From: Triparma columacea
Taxonomy: Eukaryota; Sar; Bolidophyceae; Parmales; Triparmaceae
Direction: 5' to 3'
Length of the DNA stretch: 61,488 bases
NCBI GenBank assembly: GCA_030267965.1
Contig: BRYA01000005.1
Location: forward strand, 1 to 61,488
The position numbers and the translations under genes were made by a program. Of this stretch, positions 1 to 13,187 are shown one piece after another. The notes under the pieces were generated by a model that had not been told where the DNA came from, did no database searches, and saw only the letters and a list, made by a program, of their open reading frames with translations. How positions within the stretch are numbered: the first letter of the stretch is position 1; every line of letters starts with the position of its first letter.

Positions 1-606
1 TAACACTAGATGATTATACGTTACAGGACTAAATTGCTTGTGCTCACGACGTTGGCCGGGAGTGGTGTGAGCTAGTATTATGATTCAGTCAACACTTAAA
101 GCCGTCAAACTCTATTTTCTGAGTGTTGTGTAGTATTATCGATCTTCTTGTTGCAGCGAATACGAAAATGCGATGTAAATGAGGTTAATGTATTCAGAAA
201 TTGTTTTGAGGTGTTTCTTGAAAGTTTAATAATTCACCTTGAACTCCGTCTATGCCTCCAAGTATTCGTGTTTCCAGTCCTTAGATCAGCGTTTGTTCCC
301 GGATTGCCATTTCAAGTACGCTATATCTTCCCAATAACAAAAATGTATCTAATGCTGCACCCTTCCTCCTTCCCAATCCCTCAAATCGACCCAAAGAGTC
401 GCACGGACCCTATATACACAGACTTCCTCTCAAACGTTGGCCAAGGCAACACAATTTGCCCTTAATCCTTCCCTACTCACAACACCCAAAGCCAGCCAGC
501 GAGTTCGTAGCATCCACTCGCCCTTGTTACTCTCGGCTTGTTAAAAAATACTATAGCTTTAAAGCAACGTTCAACGTTCATCACATTTCCTCCCCCCTCC
601 AATTCC
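1..606. other. Left-edge segment without a supported gene
   Basis: AT-moderate sequence downstream of the minus-strand gene that ends at 607. The open frames at 148-465 and 456-653 have no recognisable domain, no good splice signals and no protein-like composition. I see no RNA gene or repeat. It probably holds the 3' flank of the next gene and an intergenic region cut by the window edge. Confidence 0.5.
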
Positions 607-3595
607 TTAAACCGAAGCCAAGAATGCTATTGATAACATCGCCGAGGTCATGAGGGCTGCAAGTTCGTTGCGACAACGTCTCCCAACGCCCCCATCTATA
701 ATTGCGTATCCCCCGTCAGCTTCGTACGGAGCCGAGGTCGGAGAAATAGTCGGAGCATCAGCGTCCGGGGGGTTCTCACCCCCTGTACCCCCACCCTCGC
801 ATCCGTCGGGAGGAGGACCAATGCCAGGTCCCCAAGTCGTTCCCTGTCCGCTGCAATCAGGTGTTGGAGACTCAGAGCCTGTCGACTCAGTTGTTGGCGC
901 TCCAGTATTCTCGGTCGTAGGAGATTCCGTCGGCGAGGTAGTTGGCGGAGAACCTGAACCTGAACCTGAACCCGAACCCGGACCAGAGCCTGGGCCTGAG
1001 TCTGAGTCCGAGCCACACCCGTCGGGAGCAGGACCAATACCGGGGCCCCAAGTTGTTCCCTGTCCGCTGCAATCAGGTGTTGGAGACTCAGAGCCTGTCG
1101 ACTCAGTTGTTGGCGCTCCAGTATTCTCGGTCGTAGGAGATTCTGTCGGCGAGGTAGTTGGCGGAGAACCTGAACCTGAACCCGAACCCGAACCCGAACC
1201 CGGACCAGAGCCTGGGCCTGAGTCTGAGTCCGAGCCACACCCGTCGGGAGGAGGACCAATGCCGGGTCCCCAACTTGTTCCCTGCCCGCTACAGTCAGGA
1301 GTTGAAGATTCAGAGCCAGCGCCCGAGCCAACTGGCAATTCAGTTGGGGACACAGTTGGCGCTCCAGTAGGCGAGGTCGTAGGAGATCCCGTAGACGCCT
1401 CTGTTGGAGACGTTGTGGGCGATTCCGTAGGCGCCTCCGTTGGTGACGTTGTGGGTAATTCCGTAGGCGCCTCCGTTGGAGAAGTTGTGGGTGATTCCGT
1501 AGGCGCCTCCGTTGGAGACCCCGTAGGCGCCTCCGTTGGAGACCCCGTAGGCGCCTCCGTTGGAGACGTTGTGGGCGCCCCGGTAGGGGAGGGCGTCGGC
1601 GCGCCAACGCACCCCCAGTAGGAAAAGGCAGAACCGCTTGTGGTGCCATCTGCGACCAGGGCAAGGGCAGAACCTTGGATGGGGGTGTTGCTTGAGTAGG
1701 GAGAAGGGCAAGTATCATGAATGCTAACGACAGTGTTGGAGCTGGTGAAGATGTCTGCTTCCCCATCAATGTCGTTGGTGAACGTAGTCGAGTAGATGTT
1801 GATGGTACTGGGGCCACCATACGCGTTTACCATCATGGCCCCCCCTCCCAGACTTTTTACATTCGATCGACAATTAACGAACTTGCAGAAATGCAGGTCA
1901 ATGTTTGAGTCACCGTTGACATTTAAGCCCGCTCCAAAATTGGCTAACGCATCGAAGAAGGTGAGGGCCTTGATGGTAAGAGTGCTGCCATTCGTCGACA
2001 TTACCACTATCCCTTTGCGCCCACTATCGCCGCTATCAGACGACTCGCAATCTATCACGCACTGAGCATCGTAGTGTGATTCGCATTCCCAGAGGCCGGT
2101 GAAATCTTCTGACATAATCATTCTTCTCTCACTCGATACATTATCCTTTGCGCAGGTTCCCTCGCTGCACCTGTAAGACCCTATAGCAAGAACGACTGTA
2201 TCGCCAGAGGCCATGAGGTCGGTGCCTACGGTATAATCACTACCAGCATAATTGCTGATCTTACTGTGGAACTCACTTATCGTAGAAACCTGTCCGAGAT
2301 GGGTGCAAGGTCTGTGTCAGTGATTTCACCATCGAAGGCGCTCCAAGCAGTACCCCCAGCCTGTTTGTCCCTTCGCCCCCGCCCCCACAGTTCTTGTATG
2401 CATGCGTTCTCACCTCATGCCTCTGGTGTTGGCAGTTCGTCCCCCAGGTGTTTGCGGGGCACGTGCAGGTGCACGCGCCCATAGTCCCCCCTATACTACC
2501 CCCGTTGATGCAGTAGAAGTAGCCGTCGGACCCGTCTCTGTACGACTCGGTGCTTGCTTCACAAGGGACGCATCCAGCAAAAGAGAAGACGGAGCCATCA
2601 ATGGGCATCGGGGAAAAATTAAGACCCGAAACCTGCAGGGCGGACAACTGGATGGGTGAAGTGCCACTGTAAGGTTCAGGACATTCGGGGCGAACAATGA
2701 CTGTAGAGTCATAATTGAAAATATCAGCTCCATCAGTGGCATGAGAATTCCCTTCGAAGCGAGTTGCGTATATATTAACGATTGAACTGCGACGAGCGGC
2801 GAGCAGCGTGCAGCGTCAGATTATCACAAGATTGGGAAGCAGAGCTAGTACAGTCAGTATCCACTGCACCACTGTACACTATCTCATTTTGATACACGTT
2901 GACTCACCTCCCCTCAACTGAAATCGCACCGCCCTTCGTGCCCCAACCCCACGCGTTGTTATTCAAAAAGTAACAAAGGATGATGTCAACCTCTGCATTA
3001 CTGTCAGTAAGCAGTGCTGCGTGAAGGGAGTTGAGCTAGTGGGATGAGCTAAGGTGCCTTCTACCCCTTCACCGCGACAACGTCTTAATTCCAGTCCATT
3101 CTCACCTCCACCAGAATGCCAAGGTTGGTCGTCCATGAAGCCCCCAGATTCAAAGGTGAGGGCTCGAAGGGTCAGAACCCCCCATCCTGTCCCCACGATT
3201 TTAATGAGTCGATGCTGCATGAATCCCAAAAGCACGCAACCAGAGAGGTCATTTTCGCACTGCACATTGCCATGAAGGTCGCTCGTCTCCAGCATGCTAT
3301 CCTTCATAGGAGAGGAGCAGTACCCAAACCCGCAATGGTAATCCCCTACGGCAACTTCCACAACATCGCCATTGTTCATGATGGAATCGCCCACGTTTTC
3401 GGCCATGAGTGAGACACCAGGGAGCGCGTTGCTGACAAAGTTGAAGAGACTGTTTATGTCGCTGGCGTAATGTGTCGTGGACTGCCCATCCAGCTTTCTT
3501 TGGGTCAACCCAGTAAGTGAGGTCCCAGGTTCGGCGCTTGTCTTGCCAAGAAGGCAAGAGGAGACGACTGACAAAAGAACACACACCAGCTTCAT
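607..3595 (-). CDS. Secreted, GPI-anchor-like protein with two beta-helix-like domains and an S/T-P-rich arm
   Basis: Hand-spliced as 3595-3106, 2992-2908, 2786-2414 and 2289-607 (876 aa; all junctions keep frame). The start at 3595 (MKLVCVLLSVVSS) gives a signal peptide; a start at 3667 would bury it. Two diverged copies of one domain follow. Copy 1 contains LTLRALTFESG and SSIVNIYATRF; copy 2 contains LTIKALTFFDA and PSTINIYSTTF. This pattern suits right-handed beta-helix (pectin-lyase-like) or polymorphic outer-membrane-type repeats. An EGF-like Cys cluster (CINGG..CTCTCPANTWGTNCQ) sits between the copies. From about residue 545 the chain is PTSPTEAPT mucin-like, with Cys-containing GSGSGS blocks, and it ends in a hydrophobic tail (ALMTSAMLSIAFLASV) typical of a GPI signal. 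Likely role is a cell-surface or wall protein; function unknown. Splice sites are supported by homology between the two internal copies. Confidence 0.75.
806..1330 (-). repeat. Coding tandem repeat, about 2.5 units
   Basis: Inside the C-terminal arm of the secreted protein, a unit containing DCSGQGT(T/S)WGPGIGP and DGCGSDSDSGPGSGP, followed by a Gly-Ser run and TTSPTESPTTENTGAP, occurs nearly identically twice, with a third partial copy. DNA copies start near 806, 1025 and 1245 on the plus strand. Each unit contributes one conserved cysteine pair. The Gly-Ser run differs in length between copies, which suggests recent slippage. Confidence 0.85.
1342..1620 (-). repeat. PTSPTEAPT-coding minisatellite
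   Basis: Short imperfect units encoding SPTEAPT(G/E)SPT on the minus strand, for example the repeated plus-strand string GTAGGCGCCTCCGTTGGAGA. They form the mucin-like stalk of the secreted protein. The antisense VGDSVGASVGD frames across it are by-products of the repeat. Confidence 0.85.
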
Positions 3596-4301
3596 TGGCC
3601 TGTGAGAGTGGTCGGAAGAGGGTGGGAAGGAAGGGGGGCATGAGGAGGCGGACTGGGGGCAAATCATACTTTGGGGGCGCCGACGAGGAGTGTGGAAAGG
3701 AACTCTCAGTAGTGTACGAACGTTAACCTTTTTCCAAGTATAGTCGGACAGGTTGTATATATATATATATATATATATATGATGGTTTCGGCATGCCCAC
3801 GAAATCCATGGATATATATATCCCTTGATGAGTCAAGAACGGCAGCACCATGGGGATTGATGGAATCTTTTGACTTAATACGATGGCCTACGACAGCTTA
3901 TACTCACTTTGTTCAAAAGAAGACAGTTAAGATCACCCCCAAATGCCTAGCAAATCCACAACTGAACTTTCCCAACCAAAACAAGCCCAAAACCATGCCC
4001 AAAGCAAGCCCCCCCTTAATTCCGCCTAACCCTATCCCTAACGTGCACACGCGTTGCCCGTCATAACAAACCAGATAAACAACGCGATTGTTCTTGTGGC
4101 CGCACCAAAAAAAACCTCAATCTAAAAAAATAATAAAGTAACTTCACAAAGTCAAATCCGTCCTTTAAATCGTCGTCCCACCCCCCCACCCCCCCCCATC
4201 CCCCTATCCCATCTCTTCATCTTCACCCTTTCCTTCTCCCCCCCAACCCCCTCCCCCCTTTTTTAATTAAGTAATGATACCCTCTCTCCCCCTTCCCCAT
4301 C
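3596..4301. other. Intergenic region with (TA)n and C-rich tracts
   Basis: About 700 bp between the minus-strand secreted-protein gene and the 3' end of the PheRS gene. It contains a (TA)n run at 3756-3780, a second short TA run near 3812-3823, and very C-rich sequence at 4179-4260. A 30-bp segment at 3724-3753 is nearly repeated at 20367-20396. No convincing coding frame; 3779-4066 is open but low in complexity. It presumably includes the promoter and 5' UTR of the gene starting at 3595. Confidence 0.55.
3756..3780. repeat. (TA)n dinucleotide repeat
   Basis: Uninterrupted alternating TA over about 25 bp, some 160 bp upstream of the secreted-protein start codon on the minus strand. Confidence 0.9.
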
Positions 4302-6374
4302 CTAATCGAACCTACAAACCGGAGCAGTCTTAGTCCTACCAATCTCGACCTTATGCCCAAAAAGGTCCCTAATATTCTTGATCCTATACTTGATCATCGT
4401 CGGTCTTTCCAGACTCAATCCCCACGCAATAACCCTCACGTTATTCGGCAGTCCCATCGGTGCCAGCATTTCAGGTCTGAACATGCCACTGTTTCCGATC
4501 TCGGTCCACTTCTTTAGGTCGGGGTGGTAACCGAAGATCTCCATGGAAGGCTCGGTGTAGGGGTTGAAGGCTGGCTTGAAGCGGAGCTGGGTTATCCCGA
4601 TCTTCTTGAAGAACGTCTCGATTGTTCCTATCAGGTCACCCAGGCTGTTGGTGGGGTGGGGTTGGGGTGGGGTGGTGTGGTGAGAAGGAATAGGTGTTGT
4701 GATATTTTTGCTGTGTGTTAAGTAACATCCCTTCATCTAGTTCGTGTCGTGTCCGTCCTTTTCCTCAGTCTCTAACTTATACTATTTCCCTCCCCCCCCC
4801 CCACCCCACCACCTTACCTTAGGTTATAGTCAGCAACAAGTCCTTCAACCTGATGAAACTCGCACAGATGCGTCGCGTCCATACTCTCGTTCCTAAAAAC
4901 CCTATCAATACTAAAGTATTTCTTCGGTTGAAACCCCCCCTCCTGGTTCGCCAGTTTGTACAGCATCTGTGAGCTGACGGCCGTCGTGTGCGTGCGTAGT
5001 AGGTTCTTGCGCGCGTCGCCCGCCTTGAAGTTGTAACGGTATCCTATGGATCCGCTTCCGCCCTCTTCATGCATCTTAACAACCCTCTCGTAATAATCCT
5101 TGGGTACGCTGATGGTTTGAGCTGGGTCCTTAATGAAGAAGGTGTCATGGGCGTCCCTGGCGGGGTGGGACTGGGGCTGGAAGAGGGTGTCGAAGTTCCA
5201 GAAACTACTCTCGACCCACTTGTTCGTTGGCATCTCCTCGAAACCCATCTGGCAGAGGATCTTCCTGAACTCCGCACGGACCTTGAGGAGGGGGTGGAGG
5301 TACCCTCCGTTTACCTTTTCACCTACAGTCTTGAAGTTGTAGGCTTTGAACTGCAAGGAGGGGAGTGAGTGAAGCGGACCGCGGGAAGTGTTGCGTTAGT
5401 ATTGCCGTCGTTCTTATTTTCTCCCTCCTTCCTCCTGTTAAATATATAAACCCTCCTCATCCCCTCTCTCTCACCTTGGTAGTCTCCCAAGTCCCAGCGT
5501 CGATCATCTCCTTCGTCAAGTCCGCCGCCTTCTTGACCCTCTCCTCCGCGTACTCCGGTCCCCTAGTAACGTTGTAGCTGGTCCTTGATTTCCCCGCAAT
5601 CAGCTTCCTCTTCTTCAGCAGCGTCACCTCCTTACCGGGGAGGCAGGTACCGTTGTCCTCGGGGTTGGGGAATGCGGCGAGCTTGGAGAGCTGGACCTGG
5701 ACGAGGTCCGTGATATCTTGGAGTGATGCAGACAGCTTTTCACCGGACTTTGTTATCCATTTGTTCTTCATGCAGTTACCCATACCGACCTTGGCCGCGT
5801 CCTTACCGACCTTATCCTCGAGCTCCTTCTTCGTGAGCCCCTCAGGGCTGGCCTTTATTGCCTTGAAACACTTGGCCTCCTGGCTACCCTCCCTCTGTAC
5901 TCTCTTACCCTCATCAGTGAGCTCCCAGTAGTCTACCTTGGAGCTTGACATTGTGACGTAGCCGTCGCCTGCTAGGGATTTGGACATCCCGATTACGTTC
6001 TCGTGGGTCACTCCGTAGTCGGAGGGGAGGCTTGTGGCAAATTCATAGGTGTTGAAGGAGGAGTCTGGGGAGAGGGCAAGCTGGTTTAGTATTTGTCCTT
6101 TATAGGGGGGGGAGGGGGGGGGTGTATTGTGTGAGTGTTTTTATGTGTGTTTGTATGCGTGTTTGTATGTTAATTATAGTATATTATGTGTTTTGAGTAA
6201 AAATAATGGCATTTTGTTGTGAACGAGGAGACGAGGAGAATGTGCTTATGGATGGTTTTCTTCTTATTATTCACATATTATATTATATGTATGGTATGTA
6301 TGGAATTATAATGTGTATATGTGTGTATACTCCCATAGATTATAATGATACTAACCTTCTATAGCTTCAGACAT
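4302..6374 (-). CDS. FARSA: Phenylalanyl-tRNA synthetase alpha subunit, cytosolic type
   Basis: Hand-spliced as 6374-6356, 6097-5475, 5350-4818 and 4644-4302 (505 aa, close to the usual length of about 500). The tiny first exon encodes MSEAIE and joins in frame to [11 protein letters not shown], giving the N-terminal winged-helix part ([17 protein letters not shown]). The catalytic class II core follows: [18 protein letters not shown] with [18 protein letters not shown], motif 2 [19 protein letters not shown], and motif 3 near [21 protein letters not shown]. It charges tRNA-Phe as an alpha2beta2 enzyme in the cytosol. No targeting peptide is visible. The first intron has a GTTAGT donor and an AAAG acceptor; the third intron donor is GTAAGG. 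The start is the only ATG giving a family-like N-terminus. Confidence 0.93.
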
Positions 6375-6897
6375 TTGATACACAAAATTATATTGTTTGG
6401 TGTGGATGAAAAGAGGCGAATTTGAGGCAATGAAATGAGGCAATGAAATAGGATGCTCCATTACGCATGCCGGTGCGATAATTAATGCTCAATGGGTCAA
6501 CAGTGTACTTAACGTTGTGGATACAAAATTTGAAGACGTATTGACACCCATATTCATCACAAAATGAATTCTAATAAATCAGTCCACCAAAATGGAGAAA
6601 ATGGAGAAATGGGGTCCCCATTTCCATCTTCCATTTCATGTAAGCCATAATCACAATTTAGCGCTAAATTATTGTCATACACCATCAAATTTACATAATA
6701 ACAACAAAAAACGTAATAGGAATTTCGTAACTGTCACCAGTCATTCAATTTATAGCCACCATTAATCACAAACTCCATGGTCCAGACATCCACATCTAAA
6801 TATCACGCTCAAAACTTCACCAAATTACTATATCATCACATATACTCACACACAATCACCCATCACCCCTCATTCGCTCACTCACACACCAGATCAA
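6375..6897. promoter_or_regulatory. Divergent promoter region between PheRS alpha and DHX15
   Basis: About 520 bp of AT-rich DNA between two divergent start codons. No plausible ORF. It contains a near-repeat GAGGCAATGAAATGAGGCAATGAAATAGG at about 6421-6450 and a CTCACACAC-type pyrimidine-rich stretch just before the plus-strand start. No TATA box can be assigned with confidence. It must carry both core promoters. Confidence 0.5.
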
Positions 6898-9480
<2,583 letters not shown>

Positions 9481-9519
9481 TTTTTTTTCTCTAAAGATAT
9501 ACCTCTCATCTCTCTTTTA

Positions 9520-11440
9520 TTATATACCCACCTTAAATAACTCGTCAACCGCAACCTCGGGTTTCCACTTAGCTGAGCGAAGCGCGTTTACGGCGGCCTC
9601 GAAGTTGAGGTCGTTGCAGACTTCTAGAACGCACTTCACCTTGTTCTTCTGTTCGTTTGTTAATTCGGAGGGTTGCGGTGAAGGTGTTGTTGATTCTGTC
9701 TCCTCCTTCCTTACTTTAGGCTCCGCTGCCCTTTTTTCTTTTGGCGGTGACATTGTAACAGATCTCGCTGAGGAGGATGTTGAGGAGGATTGAGAGAGTG
9801 GGGAGGAGAGGTTGGGGGGAGGGGACGCCGCAGCAGGGACAACCACGCCGGTTGAATTTAACGCTTTTGATACGCTGGTTGAGGGGGGGGGGATTTTAGA
9901 GGAGAGGGAGGGGGGGCTTGAGGCCTTTGTGTGGGTTGAGGGGGGGGAGGTCTTTGAGGGAGGTCCTGGTTTGCTGCTGTTGCCGCTGCTGCTGCTCTTG
10001 CCGCTGCTGCTGCTCTTGCTGCTGCTGCTGTTCTTGCCGCTGCTGCTGCTCTTACTGGCAGTGTGTGTAGATTTCGACGTGGTAGACATGACCTTCGTTG
10101 TCGTCATCTTCGTCGTCTTTGCCTTCTTCTTCTCGCTGCTCCCCGCTTTGCTGCTGCTCGTCGTGGTGGTCGTGGTGGTCGTGGAGGTGCCCTTCTGATG
10201 CCCGTTGTATTTCCTCTTCCCCCCCGTCGGCGACCCCAGCAGACTATCGTCGTCACTGCCGTCGTCACTATCCTCGGACGTTCTCTCTGCCTCCTGGCTC
10301 GTCCTACTCTTCTTGGAGCGCCTTGCATGATCTCCTGAAACGGCCTTCTTGTCTTCCCCCTTCTCCTTCTCCATGAACTGTGAGAAAAGTTCCTCGTTCT
10401 TCTCCTCCTCCTCCCTCTTCCTCCTGACCCTTTCCTCCTCCTCCTTATTGGATTCTCTAAAATTTTCAAACTCCTCCTCGCTCATGCCTAGGGCCTCCCT
10501 AAGTTCCCTCGCCTCCCTCGCTTCCTTATCCTCGTGGCTCTCCTCCACAACTTCAACCCCGAACGATTCTTCCGACCCTGACCCCTCCATCCCCCCCTTC
10601 ATCCCCCCCCCTCCCTGGCTGTTCCTCTCCTCCTCCTCCTGTAGCGTGCGGGCAAGCTTCTCGTCTTCCTCCTTGATCCTTTCCTTTTCCGCAAAGTCGG
10701 GGAACCTTTTCATCATCTGGTTCTTCCAATCCTCCCCCACGTCCCCGTTGCTCTCCAGGTGGCCGATGACTCTATCGTTGGAACCCTTCTTTGGTTTTTT
10801 GCTCTTCTGAAGGGGGGAGTGGGGTTAGTTTTGTAAGAACGCCCGTCGGCCGTTGGACTTTCTTCTCTCTTTCCCTGTAGCCTTTCTCCCCTCCTCCCCC
10901 CCTTCCGCCGGCCCTCCCTCCCTCCCTCCCTCCCTCCCTCTCTCCCTCTCTCCCTCTCTTCCTCTCTTCCTCTCTCCCTCTCCTCACCTTCTCCTTCTTC
11001 CTCATCTCCCTAACTATCCTATTGTGTGTGTTGGCCCTAGCCACGTCATTATCCTGCATAATTCTCTTGAGCGTCCTCTGGCTGTATTTCGTCCTGCAGA
11101 ACGGGCACTCCAGCCTCACGTTATACTTTGGGTTCCTCTCGTTGGCGTCTTTGTACTCGTACTCGATGATCTCGTTCGTCTTGCGCCGGAAATCGGAGGT
11201 GCAGGATAGGCAGAGGAAGCAGCTGGCTACAGAGGTTAGGTCGTAATCTTGGTAGAAAGAGGAGTCCAGCTCTGGGTGTACGGGGGAGTGTCTACCCTTG
11301 GGGACAGTGGGGGGGGATCTACGGGGAGGTACGGAGGATTTAGGCTGGGCGAGCCACACAGTGCACATGCAGGGTGGCATCTGAAGGAGATCTAACGCAG
11401 ACTCTTTGCAAATGACACATTCTATCTCATCAAGTGGCAT
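9520..11440 (-). CDS. RING-like zinc-finger and UBA-domain protein, predicted E3 ligase
   Basis: Two exons, 11440-10988 and 10806-9520 (579 aa, phase-0 junction at a CTTCAG acceptor). The N-terminal 130 residues hold a RING-like arrangement: ECVICKE, then PCMC, CFLCLSC and ECPFCRTKYSQR. The middle is highly charged, then Ser/Thr/Lys-rich with GSSGKSS runs. The last 45 residues (NKVKCVLEVCNDLNFEAAVNALRSAKWKPEVAVDELFKVG) look like a UBA domain. This combination suits ubiquitin transfer with ubiquitin-chain binding. The spacing of the first zinc ligands is atypical and the Ser-rich block is low complexity, so the ligase role is inferred. Its stop codon lies 39 bp from that of the convergent DHX15 gene. 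Confidence 0.72.
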
Positions 11441-11607
11441 TTTGGTGTACTGACTTGACTGAGGAGTGAGGAATTGACAGAGGCAGTGCGTAACGGATGG
11501 AGTGAGTGATGTAATTGAGAGGATATAATTGAGAAGTCACTCCCTCCGTCGAGTTTGTGTTTTAAGAGAGATCAAAAAACAGAAGATAGAGGGAGATAGA
11601 TGGAGAT

Positions 11608-13081
11608 ATGGAGCGATGGAGAGATGGATGGAGAGATAGATGGAAGATGAATGGAAAGGACGGAAAGAGAATGGAAAGAAGGATGAATAAGTTGGAGGAC
11701 GAAAACAGAATTTTGGACCGAATTTACCATACCAGGTATCTTCCCCTCTTTCATCTTATGCATCGTAGAGAGAGTATAACAAAGGCATTTGAAATACTTG
11801 AATCAAACTTTGGATCAGTAGAATCATTAATAACATCAGATGTACACAGAATCATAACAACAAGACTGTCTCAATCACACTCGACCCCACTCCCTAAACA
11901 AGATATCAACCCCAACCTCAACCAAACCTCCTCTCCTATCTCCTCTCCCGATTCTACCTCTCCTTCGTCCTCCTCATGTCCCTCCTCATCGTCATCACAG
12001 ACCCTCCCAATCCTCCAATCTCATCACTTACAATCCCTCCTCTCACACAAGGTCTGCGCTTTGCACATTAAGAATTTCCTCCACCCATCCGTGACGCGCT
12101 TCTACGCGTCATCCTACCTCGACCAAGCGAGGCAAGGGAAGGCGAGGAATTGGAAGGTCAGCACAAGCCAGGGGATGGAGTCCAGTGATGTCATGACTAT
12201 AGGAATGCCAAGGTGAGATGGGACACAAGGAGCCGCCATGACGACGGGGTGGTGTCATGCAGACGTTTTGCCAATACACTCCGATACACTCCTCAACCGC
12301 AATATCCTCACCTCCTTCCCTTTGCTCACCACTGAGAACTTAGTAACATGCTAATCAATGATGACAACAAAAACTCTTCCAAAAGCTCTTCCTCCTCTGA
12401 AGAAAACTCCTCCCTCCTCCTCCCTCCCCCCCACGACCCTTCCTTGCACCCTAACGATAACCTTCACCCCATCTCCAAGCTCCAATCCGTCCTCTCCTCC
12501 CTCCACCCCAGCCCCCCAACCCTTTCTACCCCCCCCTGTCTCCCTCGCGTGATGCGCGGCCCCACACGGTGGCGGTCCGGGTACATCCACGTCGACGACC
12601 TGTCCCCCCTCTCCCCCTCCCGCGGCACCTTCTCTGCCAACATATACCTCTCCAACCCCCCCCCGTCGTCAGGCTTCCCCCGCCCGGGGGCACCCAAGCT
12701 CCCGGGATCGCTGGACATCTGGCCCCTTCGGTACACCCGAGCCCAGTTCTACTTGAACGCTCCCTTCCTCTCTTCCCTTACCTCCCTGTCCCCCTCCTCG
12801 CAGTCTGTGCTGCGTAAGAAGCTAGGCGATCCGATAACCATTGAACCTGAGGAGGGGGACCTGGTGATCCTCTGCGTGCAGAGGCCGCACGCAGTCACAG
12901 GGTTCAAGGAGGGGTACAGGGTCAGGTAAGTGGGTGGGGCCAAGAAGAAAAGGGGAGGGACCCTCATGAGGCCTGGACTAACCCCTTCAACACACAACTT
13001 TACACCTTTCACAACCTTTAATCTAGCATACAGTCCTTCCTCGAACACGAACCTAACGGGAACCTTACCCTCCAAGCGTGA
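11608..13081 (+). CDS. 2-oxoglutarate/Fe(II)-dependent oxygenase-like protein
   Basis: Exons 11608-12212, 12344-12925 and 13027-13081 (413 aa). The C-terminal half carries a jelly-roll oxygenase signature: IHVDDLSPLSPSRGTFSANIYL gives the HxD metal pair, RPHAVTGFKEGYRVSIQSFLE gives the distal His and the 2OG-binding Arg. The last exon of only 18 residues is justified because it completes the final strand (SIQSFLEHEPNG) through a CTAG acceptor. The N-terminal half is poorly conserved and Ser-rich. Related enzymes hydroxylate proline or other side chains; the substrate cannot be read here. The 11608 start precedes a DGWRDRW/KMNGKDGKR low-complexity stretch, and a later Met is possible. Confidence 0.68.
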
Positions 13082-13187
13082 TATACCGAAATATATAAAA
13101 CTGTTGTTGTTCTTTCTCAAACCACTATCATTACACCACCCAGGAAAACCCCTCCCCAACACCACCCCGACCCACCCTTCGCTCGCA

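Noticed and set aside
650..1621. 323-aa plus-strand frame with VGDSVGASVGD repeats
   Set aside because: It is the antisense shadow of the PTSPTEAPT repeat of the minus-strand surface protein; only the minus strand has a signal peptide and splice-compatible exons.
696..1820. 374-aa minus-strand frame rich in Arg/Leu/Gln
   Set aside because: Alternative frame of the same repeat DNA; composition is typical of frame-shifted repeats.
10104..10469. Arg-rich frame opposite the Ser/Thr region of the RING-UBA gene
   Set aside because: Out-of-frame reading of repetitive Ser codons.
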